From NCBI GenBank assembly GCA_937910825.1, contig CALEMO010000237.1, positions 1 through 5,828 on the forward strand: a stretch of 5,828 nucleotides of DNA, in the 5' to 3' direction. The notes beneath the pieces are model-generated. The model saw only the letters and a program-made list of their open reading frames with translations. It had not been told where the DNA came from and did no database searches. This DNA comes from an uncultured Solirubrobacterales bacterium. Lineage in GTDB: Bacteria; Actinomycetota; Thermoleophilia; Solirubrobacterales; 70-9. Shown piece after piece: positions 1 through 5,031 of this stretch. The position numbers and the translations under genes were made by a program. Within the stretch, counting starts at the first letter, position 1; every line of letters starts with the position of its first letter.

Positions 1-22
1 GCCTGTCCCGGGAGCTGCTTGA

Positions 23-130
23 TCACAACTTGGTGAAGAGACCGGTCAAACGTACGCGAGCCCAGGCTTCTCGCACTAACCCACCGAGGAACTCCCTCGA
101 TTTTTCGGGGCGACTGGCCCAGAATCCGGC
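23..130 (-). pseudogene. unrecognised protein-like C-terminal tail (35 codons)
   Basis: I do not recognise this. Between two in-frame TGA codons the minus strand reads a 35-residue peptide starting AGFWASRPEKS and ending RLTGLFTKL, followed by a stop. Its composition (charged and aliphatic residues, a plausible amphipathic stretch REFLGGLVREAW) looks more like a genuine protein tail than random sequence. There is no in-frame ATG, and an in-frame stop lies just upstream, so it could only be a decayed fragment. The opposite strand is also open across this stretch, which weakens the case. It sits next to two better supported gene remnants, which is the main reason to list it. Confidence 0.15.
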
Positions 131-241
131 TCATCTGGCTTCTGAACCCATTTCCTGTGTCTTGTTCTCGCTACCTTTGGCACTATCCGAAGTTGAGAGA
201 TGAACATCCCGATGGCATGCGACGAGAGCGTTGCCGGTCAA

Positions 242-421
242 AACACGATCGCGCACCCGCAGGTTTCGGGTCGTCCCAACCGGATCGGTGTTCTGGACAG
301 AGTAATCGGAGACACGAAGGAGGATGGACGGTTCTGGATCGCCGGCGGTGCCGAGATCGCAAAATGGTGGAGAGAGTCCGGAGCCTCCGCTCCGACGGCT
401 CGCGAACGTCTGAACCGCTAG
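242..421 (+). pseudogene. C-terminal remnant of a polysaccharide deacetylase (NodB/PuuE-type) protein
   Basis: The frame ending at the TAG at 419-421 contains HPQVSGRPNR (254-283), then RVIGDTKEDGRFWIAGGAEI, then AKWW (362-373 region). From family knowledge, polysaccharide deacetylase/PuuE-like proteins end with an HPQ-x-x-GRP-x-R segment, a helix, and an aromatic-rich strand such as W-F-A-T-x-x-E-I-A-x-W. The match covers only about the last 55-60 residues of a protein normally around 280-300 residues long. The NodB core with its metal-binding Asp/His motifs is absent. An in-frame TGA at 194-196 closes the frame upstream, no other frame continues the homology, and the ATG at 200 has no good ribosome site. 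I infer a 5'-truncated dead gene whose true 3' end is preserved. It faces the dehydratase remnant tail to tail, 62 nt apart. The assignment rests on remembered family motifs, not on a search. Confidence 0.55.
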
Positions 422-443
422 GTGCCTGGTAGCCGACCGGCAC
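422..443. terminator. hairpin between the two convergent remnants
   Basis: GTGCC (422-426) pairs with GGCAC (439-443). After a one-base bulge, GGT (428-430) pairs with ACC (436-438) around a 5-nt loop. It starts directly after the deacetylase-remnant stop codon and lies 40 nt beyond the dehydratase-remnant stop, as expected of a terminator serving a convergent pair. There is no U-tract on either strand, so function is uncertain. Confidence 0.3.
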
Positions 444-483
444 AAGGAAAACAGCACAGGCGGATGTTGAGCAAATGGTTGTT

Positions 484-790
484 CTAACTGGTCAATGAAA
501 CCTCGCGAACGTCATATCCCGCCATGCCAAGACGTTCAAGGAGCTTGCGGGCATGGTCTTCTCCACCGATGGCCGCCAGACCCCCAAGGCGGTCGGATAC
601 TTTCGTGTAGAACCGGATCCGTCGATGCGCCGAACTTTCGTTCCGTTCGGCAAGCGCGGAGACGACCGATAAATCAACATTGCCTCTCGACAGAACGATC
701 ACCGTTTCGCCCCCCTCCATCGCCTCCACCAGTCCCTTCATCATTGCCGCCACCCCGATTGCGCCAGCCCCTTCAACCAGGAGCTTTCCA
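484..790 (-). pseudogene. C-terminal remnant of threonine/serine dehydratase (IlvA/TdcB type), internally deleted
   Basis: Read on the minus strand from about 790, this encodes KLLVEGAGAIGVAAMMKGLV, then TVIVLSRGNVDLS, then RRIRFYTKVSDRLGGLA, then EDHARKLLERLGMAGYDVRE, ending in TAG at 484-486. Threonine dehydratases are PLP enzymes converting threonine to 2-oxobutyrate. The first two segments match the end of the catalytic domain (EGAGA, and SGGN contacting the PLP ring). The last two match the two ends of a C-terminal ACT-like regulatory domain. About 100 of the usual roughly 400 residues remain; the Schiff-base lysine and the glycine-rich phosphate loop are missing. SGGN reads SRGN, and the ACT domain lacks about 35-40 central residues (DRLGGLA runs straight into the final helix), apparently by in-frame deletion. 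The frame stays open 5' of 790, but those codons are tRNA-like sequence and a terminator, so they are not coding. Non-functional with high likelihood. Confidence 0.8.
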
Positions 791-791
791 C

Positions 792-822
792 AGTCGGGGC
801 TACTGGATTTGAACCAGCGAAA
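792..822 (-). repeat. tRNA 3'-end remnant, direct repeat of the tRNA-Pro 3' end (904-934)
   Basis: These 31 nt match 904-934 at 28 positions in the same orientation, 112 nt apart. On the minus strand they read TTTCGCTGGTTCAAATCCAG and then TAGCCCCGACT. This comprises a T-stem GCTGG, T-loop TTCAAAT, 3' T-strand CCAGT, acceptor strand AGCCCCG and discriminator A. No D-arm or anticodon arm precedes it. Two of the three mismatches fall in the acceptor strand, so it may derive from a different tRNA rather than being a copy of tRNA-Pro. It ends where threonine dehydratase homology begins, like the att half-site left by an integrative element or a recombination scar. Confidence 0.7.
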
Positions 823-863
823 TTCATTTCCTATCGGGCCTACCCCTGGCGTCCGAGAAGCAA

Positions 864-889
864 CAAAGCCCCGCCGGCGCGGGGCTTTG
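864..889 (-). terminator. strong hairpin terminator downstream of tRNA-Pro
   Basis: CAAAGCCCCG (864-873) and CGGGGCTTTG (880-889) form a perfect 10-bp inverted repeat around CCGGCG. One further C-G pair gives 11 bp with a 4-nt loop. The minus-strand hairpin begins 16 nt after the tRNA discriminator base. The A/T ends of the stem supply TTT followed by GTTGCTTC on the minus strand. The symmetric AAAG/CTTT flanks would also let it act on plus-strand transcripts. Confidence 0.8.
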
Positions 890-903
890 AGGCCTTGAAA
901 CGA

Positions 904-934
904 AGTCGGGGTGACTGGATTCGAACCAGCGAAA
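904..934 (-). repeat. partner copy of the tRNA 3'-end direct repeat, inside tRNA-Pro
   Basis: This is the 3' end of the intact tRNA (variable loop end, T-arm, acceptor 3' strand, discriminator) plus two bases beyond it. It matches 792-822 at 28 of 31 positions. The identity stops abruptly just past the tRNA end and within the variable loop, which is the usual extent of tRNA-type attachment sites. Confidence 0.7.
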
Positions 935-982
935 CCTCCCGCCCCCAAAGCGGGCGCTCTGGCCAGGCTGAGCTACACCCCG
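906..982 (-). tRNA. tRNA-Pro, anticodon UGG
   Basis: Folding by eye gives a full cloverleaf. The acceptor is CGGGGTG/CACCCCG (7 perfect pairs). The D-stem is GCTC/GAGC with a 10-nt loop, and the anticodon stem is CCCGC/GCGGG with loop TTTGGGG (anticodon TGG at 947-945, G37). The T-stem is GCTGG/CCAGT with loop TTCGAAT, and the discriminator is A. The C1:G72 pair and A73 are typical of bacterial proline tRNAs. CCA is not encoded (the next bases are CTT). The variable loop, AGGTTTC, is 7 nt, two longer than the AGGTC-type loop usual for bacterial tRNA-Pro. It should decode CCA/CCG/CCU-type proline codons. It lies 15 nt downstream of the HTH/LAGLIDADG-like gene on the same strand and is followed by a strong terminator. 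Confidence 0.93.
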
Positions 983-994
983 TGGTGTCGCGAG

Positions 995-1021
995 AGTCTA
1001 CTTCCATTCGGCTTTAACCAA
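995..1021 (-). promoter_or_regulatory. possible tRNA-Pro promoter overlapping the stop of the upstream gene
   Basis: On the minus strand TAGACT (1000-995) resembles a -10 box (4 of 6) and would start transcription a few nt before the tRNA at 982. TTGGTT (1021-1016) is the only -35-like hexamer near it, at a short 15-nt spacing. The -10 includes the TAG stop of the endonuclease-like gene. Weak evidence; the tRNA could instead be co-transcribed with that gene and processed. Confidence 0.25.
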
Positions 1022-1642
1022 GTCGATCCATGCACCAAGCCTCGACCGGAGGTGGTTATCACCCATGGATACCGTCAGGACACCGTACCGGGACCTCCAT
1101 TTTCGGCACGACAATTGGTTGCTGTTGGACTTTCTCTGGAAGTTGATCTGCCCATCATCGATGGGCAGGTGGTCCGACCAGAACTGCCGCAGGTCCTCGA
1201 TCGACTGATCTGCGTGGTACTGAATCGAATAGCGGATCGAGTTTTTCCCCAGGCGTTGGATCCACTTGCTGCCCAGTACGACGACTGTCGGATCCGAATT
1301 GCAGATTGCCACGGTGTTCCGGCATCGTTTCGAACCCTCCCCGATGTACATGCAGACGAAATCACGAAAGGTTGGTTCCTTGATCAACTCCGGATAGGTG
1401 CGAACACCTTCTTTGTGCGCCTCTTCCCTCGTTTCCCGAGCCCTTGCGCTGTTTGCGTCAGAGGCACGTTGTCGAGCGGCCGACTGCTTCTTTGTCTGCG
1501 GAATGTAGATGTCCTTGACCCAGTAGCAGACGGTAGTCCTGTTGAGGGCCAGGCATTCGGCAATCTCGTCGATAGTGAACTTGCGCTCGATGCGCAGCCG
1601 GACTGCTTTTCGTCGGATGTAGTCCGGGTGGGCCATGGGCAT
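998..1642 (-). CDS. HTH protein with LAGLIDADG-endonuclease-like C-terminal domain
   Basis: With the ATG at 1642 the product has 214 residues. Residues about 3-45 (MAHPDYIRRKAVRLR, then FTIDEIAECLALNRTTVCYW) form a resolvase/Sigma-70-type helix-turn-helix. A basic Arg/Lys/Ala-rich linker follows. The second half carries FVCMYIGEGSKR, NTVAICNSDP, RYSIQYHADQS, FWSDHL and a closing YGVLTV...LGAWI segment. GEGS with the preceding hydrophobic helix resembles the acidic end of a LAGLIDADG motif. From memory, short actinobacterial HTH proteins share this YxxEGS-NSDP-FW order. Only one such motif is visible, so an active enzyme would have to dimerise. Start choice: an in-frame TTG at 1687 adds 15 atypical residues without a ribosome site. 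The ATG at 1642 has GGAAAG about 9 nt upstream, and ATG 1636 is an alternative. It begins 72 nt after the dehydrogenase stop and ends 15 nt before tRNA-Pro. Wobble positions look somewhat more A/T than in its neighbours (not counted). DNA binding is likely; nuclease activity is inference. Confidence 0.8.
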   Translation of the reverse strand: MPMAHPDYIRRKAVRLRIERKFTIDEIAECLALNRTTVCYWVKDIYIPQTKKQSAARQRASDANSARARETREEAHKEGVRTYPELIKEPTFRDFVCMYIGEGSKRCRNTVAICNSDPTVVVLGSKWIQRLGKNSIRYSIQYHADQSIEDLRQFWSDHLPIDDGQINFQRKSNSNQLSCRKWRSRYGVLTVSMGDNHLRSRLGAWIDLVKAEWK

Positions 1643-1705
1643 ATTGTCCCACTTTCCGAGGGGTGATTTGCAACAAATGTGTAGCAAAAACCCTGCTAAA
1701 CGAGG

Positions 1706-1711
1706 ATTTTA
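1706..1711 (-). promoter_or_regulatory. possible -10 box for the HTH/LAGLIDADG-like gene
   Basis: TAAAAT on the minus strand matches the TATAAT consensus at 5 of 6 positions. It lies 63 nt before the ATG at 1642, in the A/T-rich gap between the two genes. No convincing -35 is present at 16-18 nt. A start near 1698 would place the upstream TTG (1687) almost at the 5' end, which also favours the ATG at 1642. Confidence 0.25.
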
Positions 1712-1725
1712 GGGCTAGAGGCCCT
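1711..1725 (-). terminator. short hairpin over the stop codon of the three-gene operon
   Basis: AGGGC and GCCCT form a 5-bp stem around a 5-nt loop containing the TAG of the dehydrogenase gene. It could weakly end the operon, but there is no U-tract (AAAATCC follows). Read-through into the HTH gene is possible. Confidence 0.2.
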
Positions 1726-2671
1726 GGGACTGCTGCCAGGCCTTGAAGGCCTCGTGAGTCGTGAACTGCGGGGTGTAACCGAACTCTTCTTTGAGCCGTC
1801 GGTTGTCCAGCACCGGCCGGTACTGGAGGAAGTCTGTCTGGTCGGGACCGTGTGGTGATTTGCCGAGCTTGTTGGCCACCTTCAGGCCGGCCTTGAGCGC
1901 GCTCACCGGTATCGGCATAGTGCCTTTGCCGAGCTCCTTGGCGATCTCGTTAACGGTCATCGAACCATCGCCCGCAACGTTGTAGATGCCGGTCTTTTCC
2001 CCGAGCACCGCCTGGAGCATCACCCCGACCACGTCCTGGTCCCAGATGAATACGAACGGGGAATCCGAGCCACGGATCTTGATCAGGCGCTTCGCGCGAA
2101 AGAGGTCGGTGATCTGGTTGTCGACCGACTCCCCAAGAATGGTGCCGATGCGCAGCACCACCTGCTCGAGATAAGGATCGCTCTGCCTGTATTCGACGAG
2201 CATTTCTTCGACCAGGCGCTTGTGCAGGCTGTAGGGAAAAGTCTCCGTTCCACGCACCGGGTCGGTCTCGCTGAGCCAGGCCGGACTATCCGCGTGATAG
2301 CCGTAGGCCGCTCCACTCGACGACACCACTATGCGCTTGACGCCATGCCGCACACAGGCCTCGAGCACGTTTCTCGACCCGGTCACGTCAACCTCGTACT
2401 CCTGCTCGACGGTGGTCGACTTGCCCGGATTGACGATCGAAGCCAGGTGAACCACCGTGTCGATCTCGTTGTCGAGGATCTGATCCGAGATCACCTCGGG
2501 GTCGGTCACATCCGCATGCGCGTAGATCACGCCGTCGATGCGATGTTCGGGTGCCGGATCCCGAAGATCGGCGCTGACCACCAGATCGACCTCGTCCCAG
2601 GCACTTACCAGTCCCTTCACGACCGAATGACCGAGAAATCCGTTGCCACCCGTGACATAGACCTTCTTCAT
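1715..2671 (-). CDS. NAD-dependent epimerase/dehydratase family protein (extended SDR)
   Basis: The product has 318 residues, normal for an extended short-chain dehydrogenase/reductase. TGGNGFLG (residues 7-14) is the N-terminal dinucleotide-binding loop of the Rossmann fold. DVTDPE (54-59) fits the adenine-contacting acidic region and VVHLAS (73-78) the following strand. The Ser cluster at 117-119 (VVSSSGAAYG) and Y147-x-x-x-K151 (YSLHK) supply the catalytic Ser-Tyr-Lys. The C-terminal third (NVAGDGSMTVNEIA, later RPVLDNRRLKEEFGY) is the substrate-binding part seen in sugar epimerases and 3-beta-hydroxysteroid dehydrogenase-like proteins. It is presumably cytosolic and oxidises or reduces a hydroxyl/keto group with NAD(P); the substrate is not predictable. 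The ATG overlaps the transporter stop (ATGA), with AAGGTGG 4 nt upstream (2676-2682), so the genes are probably translationally coupled. It is the last gene of the operon. Confidence 0.93.
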   Translation of the reverse strand: MKKVYVTGGNGFLGHSVVKGLVSAWDEVDLVVSADLRDPAPEHRIDGVIYAHADVTDPEVISDQILDNEIDTVVHLASIVNPGKSTTVEQEYEVDVTGSRNVLEACVRHGVKRIVVSSSGAAYGYHADSPAWLSETDPVRGTETFPYSLHKRLVEEMLVEYRQSDPYLEQVVLRIGTILGESVDNQITDLFRAKRLIKIRGSDSPFVFIWDQDVVGVMLQAVLGEKTGIYNVAGDGSMTVNEIAKELGKGTMPIPVSALKAGLKVANKLGKSPHGPDQTDFLQYRPVLDNRRLKEEFGYTPQFTTHEAFKAWQQSQGL

Positions 2672-3624
2672 GACGCCACCTTAGAGCCTTCCGCGAGGCC
2701 CGTCGGGCCCTCCCGTCCGGTCGGCCGCCGCGCCCACCAGCTCGAAAGGGTCAGCCCCGCGATCAGGTCCCAGATGCCCCACCAGCCGGCGACCAGGGCC
2801 ATGCCGCCGATCCCGTCGAAAAACGAAAAGACCAGGCCGAGTCCAAGGCCGGTATTACGCACCCCGACCTCGAAAGTGATCGGTCTGCGGTTGTACTCGT
2901 CGAGGCCAACCGAAGTGGCGATTCCGTAGCCCAGCGCCAAAGCGAGCGTATCGTGGAGCAGCACCACTACGAAGACAACCACGATGTGATCCGCGAACAG
3001 GGAGATGTTGCTGAGCAGGGCCGCGAGGATGAAGCCGATCAGGGCGATAACGCTCCCCCGTTTGACGTAAGGCTGCACTTTGGCCGTGAGATCGGGCCGC
3101 CGGTTGGCAAGGATCAGGCCGATCACGAAAGGCAAGCCGATCACCAGCATCACCTGGGCCAGCATCGCGAGCGCGCTCAGATTGACGTCGGTCAGGATCT
3201 TTGAGGCCTCGGGATGAATGCTGCCCCAGAATGCGATGTTGAGCGGCATCAGGAAGATCGCAAGCAGACTGGAGATCCCGGTCATCGAGACCGAGAGCGC
3301 GACGTTTCCATTGGACCTGTAGGTCAGAAGGTTCGAGGTGCCGCCCGGCGGGCAGGAGGCGACCAGGATCATTCCCATCGCGATCGAGGCCTGGACCCCG
3401 ATCAGGATGCTGAGGCCGAAAGTGATCGCCGGCAGGAAGATGAATTGGGCGACAATGCCGGCGCCCATCGCTTTCGGCATATGCCGAACTTCACGAAAGT
3501 CGGACACCTTGGTGTCCATCGCGATGCCGAGCATGATCACCGCAATGACCACATTCAAGATCAGCAGCGAGGAGTCGCTGAAGTTGAGTGTGACCTCGTC
3601 GATGTTGGCAAGCGGCAGCATCAT
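2668..3624 (-). CDS. bile acid:sodium symporter (BASS/SBF) family transporter
   Basis: The product is 318 residues with about nine or ten hydrophobic segments spread from residue 18 to about 297, the size and layout of SBF-family carriers. Family signatures are clear: ASCPPGGTSNLLTY (89-102), NVALSVSMT (107-115) and FEVGVRNTGLGLGL (251-264), the last two belonging to the crossed, broken helices of the core. By memory of the crystallised Neisseria homologue, S97, N98, S111, T115 and E252 correspond to sodium-site-1 ligands. The usual glutamine of site 2 (E-x-G-x-Q-N) is R256 here. It is an inner-membrane carrier for an organic anion or hydrophobic compound; real substrates in this family range well beyond bile acids. 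Two adjacent ATGs start the gene. GGGAG lies 1 nt before the first and 4 nt before the second (3621), which may be used instead. It follows the monooxygenase after 37 nt. The last about 20 residues are a polar tail. Confidence 0.92.
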   Translation of the reverse strand: MMLPLANIDEVTLNFSDSSLLILNVVIAVIMLGIAMDTKVSDFREVRHMPKAMGAGIVAQFIFLPAITFGLSILIGVQASIAMGMILVASCPPGGTSNLLTYRSNGNVALSVSMTGISSLLAIFLMPLNIAFWGSIHPEASKILTDVNLSALAMLAQVMLVIGLPFVIGLILANRRPDLTAKVQPYVKRGSVIALIGFILAALLSNISLFADHIVVVFVVVLLHDTLALALGYGIATSVGLDEYNRRPITFEVGVRNTGLGLGLVFSFFDGIGGMALVAGWWGIWDLIAGLTLSSWWARRPTGREGPTGLAEGSKVAS

Positions 3625-3661
3625 GCTCCCGTACCCCGGATGCGTCCGCTAACCGCTGCGA

Positions 3662-4993
3662 TCAATTTGTTCCGGACGCGGTGAAAATGTCCAGGTGCGC
3701 GACGATTTCCCTGCGATAGGCGTCCTTGTTGACGTAGTACGGCAGGCGGTCGATCTGCCGATAGTTGTAACCGGCGAAAAGATCCGGGCGCGGCCCGTTG
3801 ATGCGCCTCCACATTTCATCCGCCTTGGCGGGATCCCGCTGGCTGGCCTGGATGAATTCGGCAACCAGATCCGCCTGGATGTAGCGGCCCTGCCAGCCGA
3901 GTCCGGTGGCTTCGACCATGCCCAGCACGAAGACGTTGCGGTGTTTCGGCGTGAAGATGTTGAGGTAGAGATCCGGGTGGTTCTTCTTCCAATTCAGGTG
4001 TTGCGGATCGATGAACGGGTAGTTCAACCTGTAGCCGGTGGCCAGCATGACCATGTCGTATTCCTTACTGGTCCCGTCCTTGAACTTCACTTCATTGCCA
4101 TCAAAGCGTTCGATGTCCTTCTGAACCTTGATGTCACCGTGGCCAGCGTGGTAGAGCACCAGCGTATTCATCACCGGGTGGGTCTCGTATATGCGTCCGT
4201 TCGGTTCGGGGAAACCCAGCCGGGCCGGGTTGCCGGTGATCAGGCGGATCACGCGACCGTCCACCCTGGTCTTGATCCAGGCAGGCAGCGTCGGGCCTTC
4301 GTTCAGCGTGTCGGAGGGCCTGCCCAGAATGTATTTCGGGAAAAACCAGTAGCCGCTTCGCAGGCTCATGTCGACCGAGTCTGCGTAGTGGACGGCATCA
4401 ACCGCGATGTCACAACCGGAGTTGCCGGCGCCGATGATCAGGATCCGCTTGCCCTTGAAGATTTCGGGATTCCTGTAGGCCGACGTATGCATCAGTTCAC
4501 CGGTGAATTCCCCTTCGAATTCGGGAATGCTCGGCTCTGAAAGAATGCCGTTGGCGATGATCAGGCCGGCGAACGTCTCGGCAACTTCTGACCCGTCCCG
4601 GTCGCGGCTGGTCACCAGCCAGTTCTTTCCGTCTGGCTCGGCTGCGACAACCTCAGTCTCGAAACGGAAGTGCCGGCGCAGATCGAAGTTGTCGGCGTAT
4701 TCGTTGAAGTACGTATTGATGTCCCGGTGGCTCGGGAAGTCGGCGACTTCGTCGCGCATCGGGAATTCGTCGTAAGCCGTGGTCGTCTTCGAAGAGATCA
4801 GATGGGCCGACTCGTACATCGTGCTTTTCGGGGATTCGATGTCCCAGAGGCCACCGACTCCGCTGTGGATCTCGAAGCCGACGAAACTGATTCCCCGGCG
4901 GGCCAGATTCCTCGCGGCCGCCAGTCCGGCCGGCCCGGCACCGATCAGGGCGTAGGGCAGCGGCGTCTGAGGGGAGTCCTCTCCAGTGACCAT
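3662..4993 (-). CDS. FMO-type flavin-dependent monooxygenase (class B)
   Basis: The 443-residue length is typical of the FMO family. IGAGPAG (17-23) binds FAD and IGAGNSG (187-193) binds NADPH. Between them F163-x-G-x-x-x-H169-x-x-x-Y173 (FTGELMHTSAY) is the FMO identifying motif, and LATGY (317-321) is the C-terminal ATGY-type motif. GGLWDI (47-52) and HLISSKTTTAYDEFP (64-78) match the FAD-domain segment after the first motif; an Asn often found there in FMOs is Ser in this protein. Such enzymes use NADPH and oxygen to oxygenate N or S atoms or to insert oxygen next to ketones (Baeyer-Villiger). Sequence alone does not decide which. No signal peptide, so it is cytosolic. It is the first gene of the operon. 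The ATG at 4993 has AGGA about 9 nt upstream and a -10-like box 8 nt upstream, so it may be nearly leaderless. It is divergent from the DUF1015 gene. Confidence 0.95.
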   Translation of the reverse strand: MVTGEDSPQTPLPYALIGAGPAGLAAARNLARRGISFVGFEIHSGVGGLWDIESPKSTMYESAHLISSKTTTAYDEFPMRDEVADFPSHRDINTYFNEYADNFDLRRHFRFETEVVAAEPDGKNWLVTSRDRDGSEVAETFAGLIIANGILSEPSIPEFEGEFTGELMHTSAYRNPEIFKGKRILIIGAGNSGCDIAVDAVHYADSVDMSLRSGYWFFPKYILGRPSDTLNEGPTLPAWIKTRVDGRVIRLITGNPARLGFPEPNGRIYETHPVMNTLVLYHAGHGDIKVQKDIERFDGNEVKFKDGTSKEYDMVMLATGYRLNYPFIDPQHLNWKKNHPDLYLNIFTPKHRNVFVLGMVEATGLGWQGRYIQADLVAEFIQASQRDPAKADEMWRRINGPRPDLFAGYNYRQIDRLPYYVNKDAYRREIVAHLDIFTASGTN

Positions 4994-5001
4994 TGGGCGT
5001 G

Positions 5002-5030
5002 ATCCTACTGCCGAGCGGGTAGCGTGTCCC
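5002..5030 (-). promoter_or_regulatory. candidate promoter of the monooxygenase-transporter-dehydrogenase operon
   Basis: On the minus strand GGGACA (5030-5025, 4 of 6 to TTGACA) and TAGGAT (5007-5002, 4 of 6 to TATAAT) are separated by exactly 17 nt. The -10 ends 8 nt before the ATG at 4993, predicting a leaderless or very short-leader mRNA. The -35 lies immediately before the ATG of the divergent gene at 5032, so the two genes' control regions must overlap. Confidence 0.4.
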
Positions 5031-5031
5031 T

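Noticed and set aside
157..432. Plus-strand open frame of 91 codons overlapping the deacetylase remnant
   Set aside because: Arg/Ser/Cys-rich shadow of the neighbouring frame with no recognisable motif.
791..948. 5' extension of the threonine dehydratase remnant as one 154-codon gene
   Set aside because: The first about 50 codons read through tRNA-Pro sequence, its terminator and the tRNA remnant. Homology starts only at about 790.
1..985. Insertion sequence, integrase gene or CRISPR array in the scarred left region
   Set aside because: I found no transposase or integrase motif, no terminal inverted repeats and no spaced short repeats. Only the tRNA 3'-end duplication supports past mobility.
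911..1666. Long plus-strand open frame (251 codons)
   Set aside because: It is antisense to the HTH/LAGLIDADG-like gene and tRNA-Pro, begins inside the tRNA, and shows no family motif. The minus-strand product has clear domain structure.
1682..1698. Inverted repeat TAGCA/TGCTA with 7-nt loop upstream of the HTH gene
   Set aside because: A 5-bp A/T-rich stem is weak and expected by chance. It has no U-tract and is not repeated elsewhere, so it was not called an operator or terminator.
2222..2929. Plus-strand open frame of 235 codons
   Set aside because: Antisense to the SDR and transporter genes, Arg/His-rich low-complexity composition, no motif.
3214..4540. Plus-strand open frames (156 and 281 codons)
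   Set aside because: Antisense to the transporter and monooxygenase, whose minus-strand products carry full family signatures.
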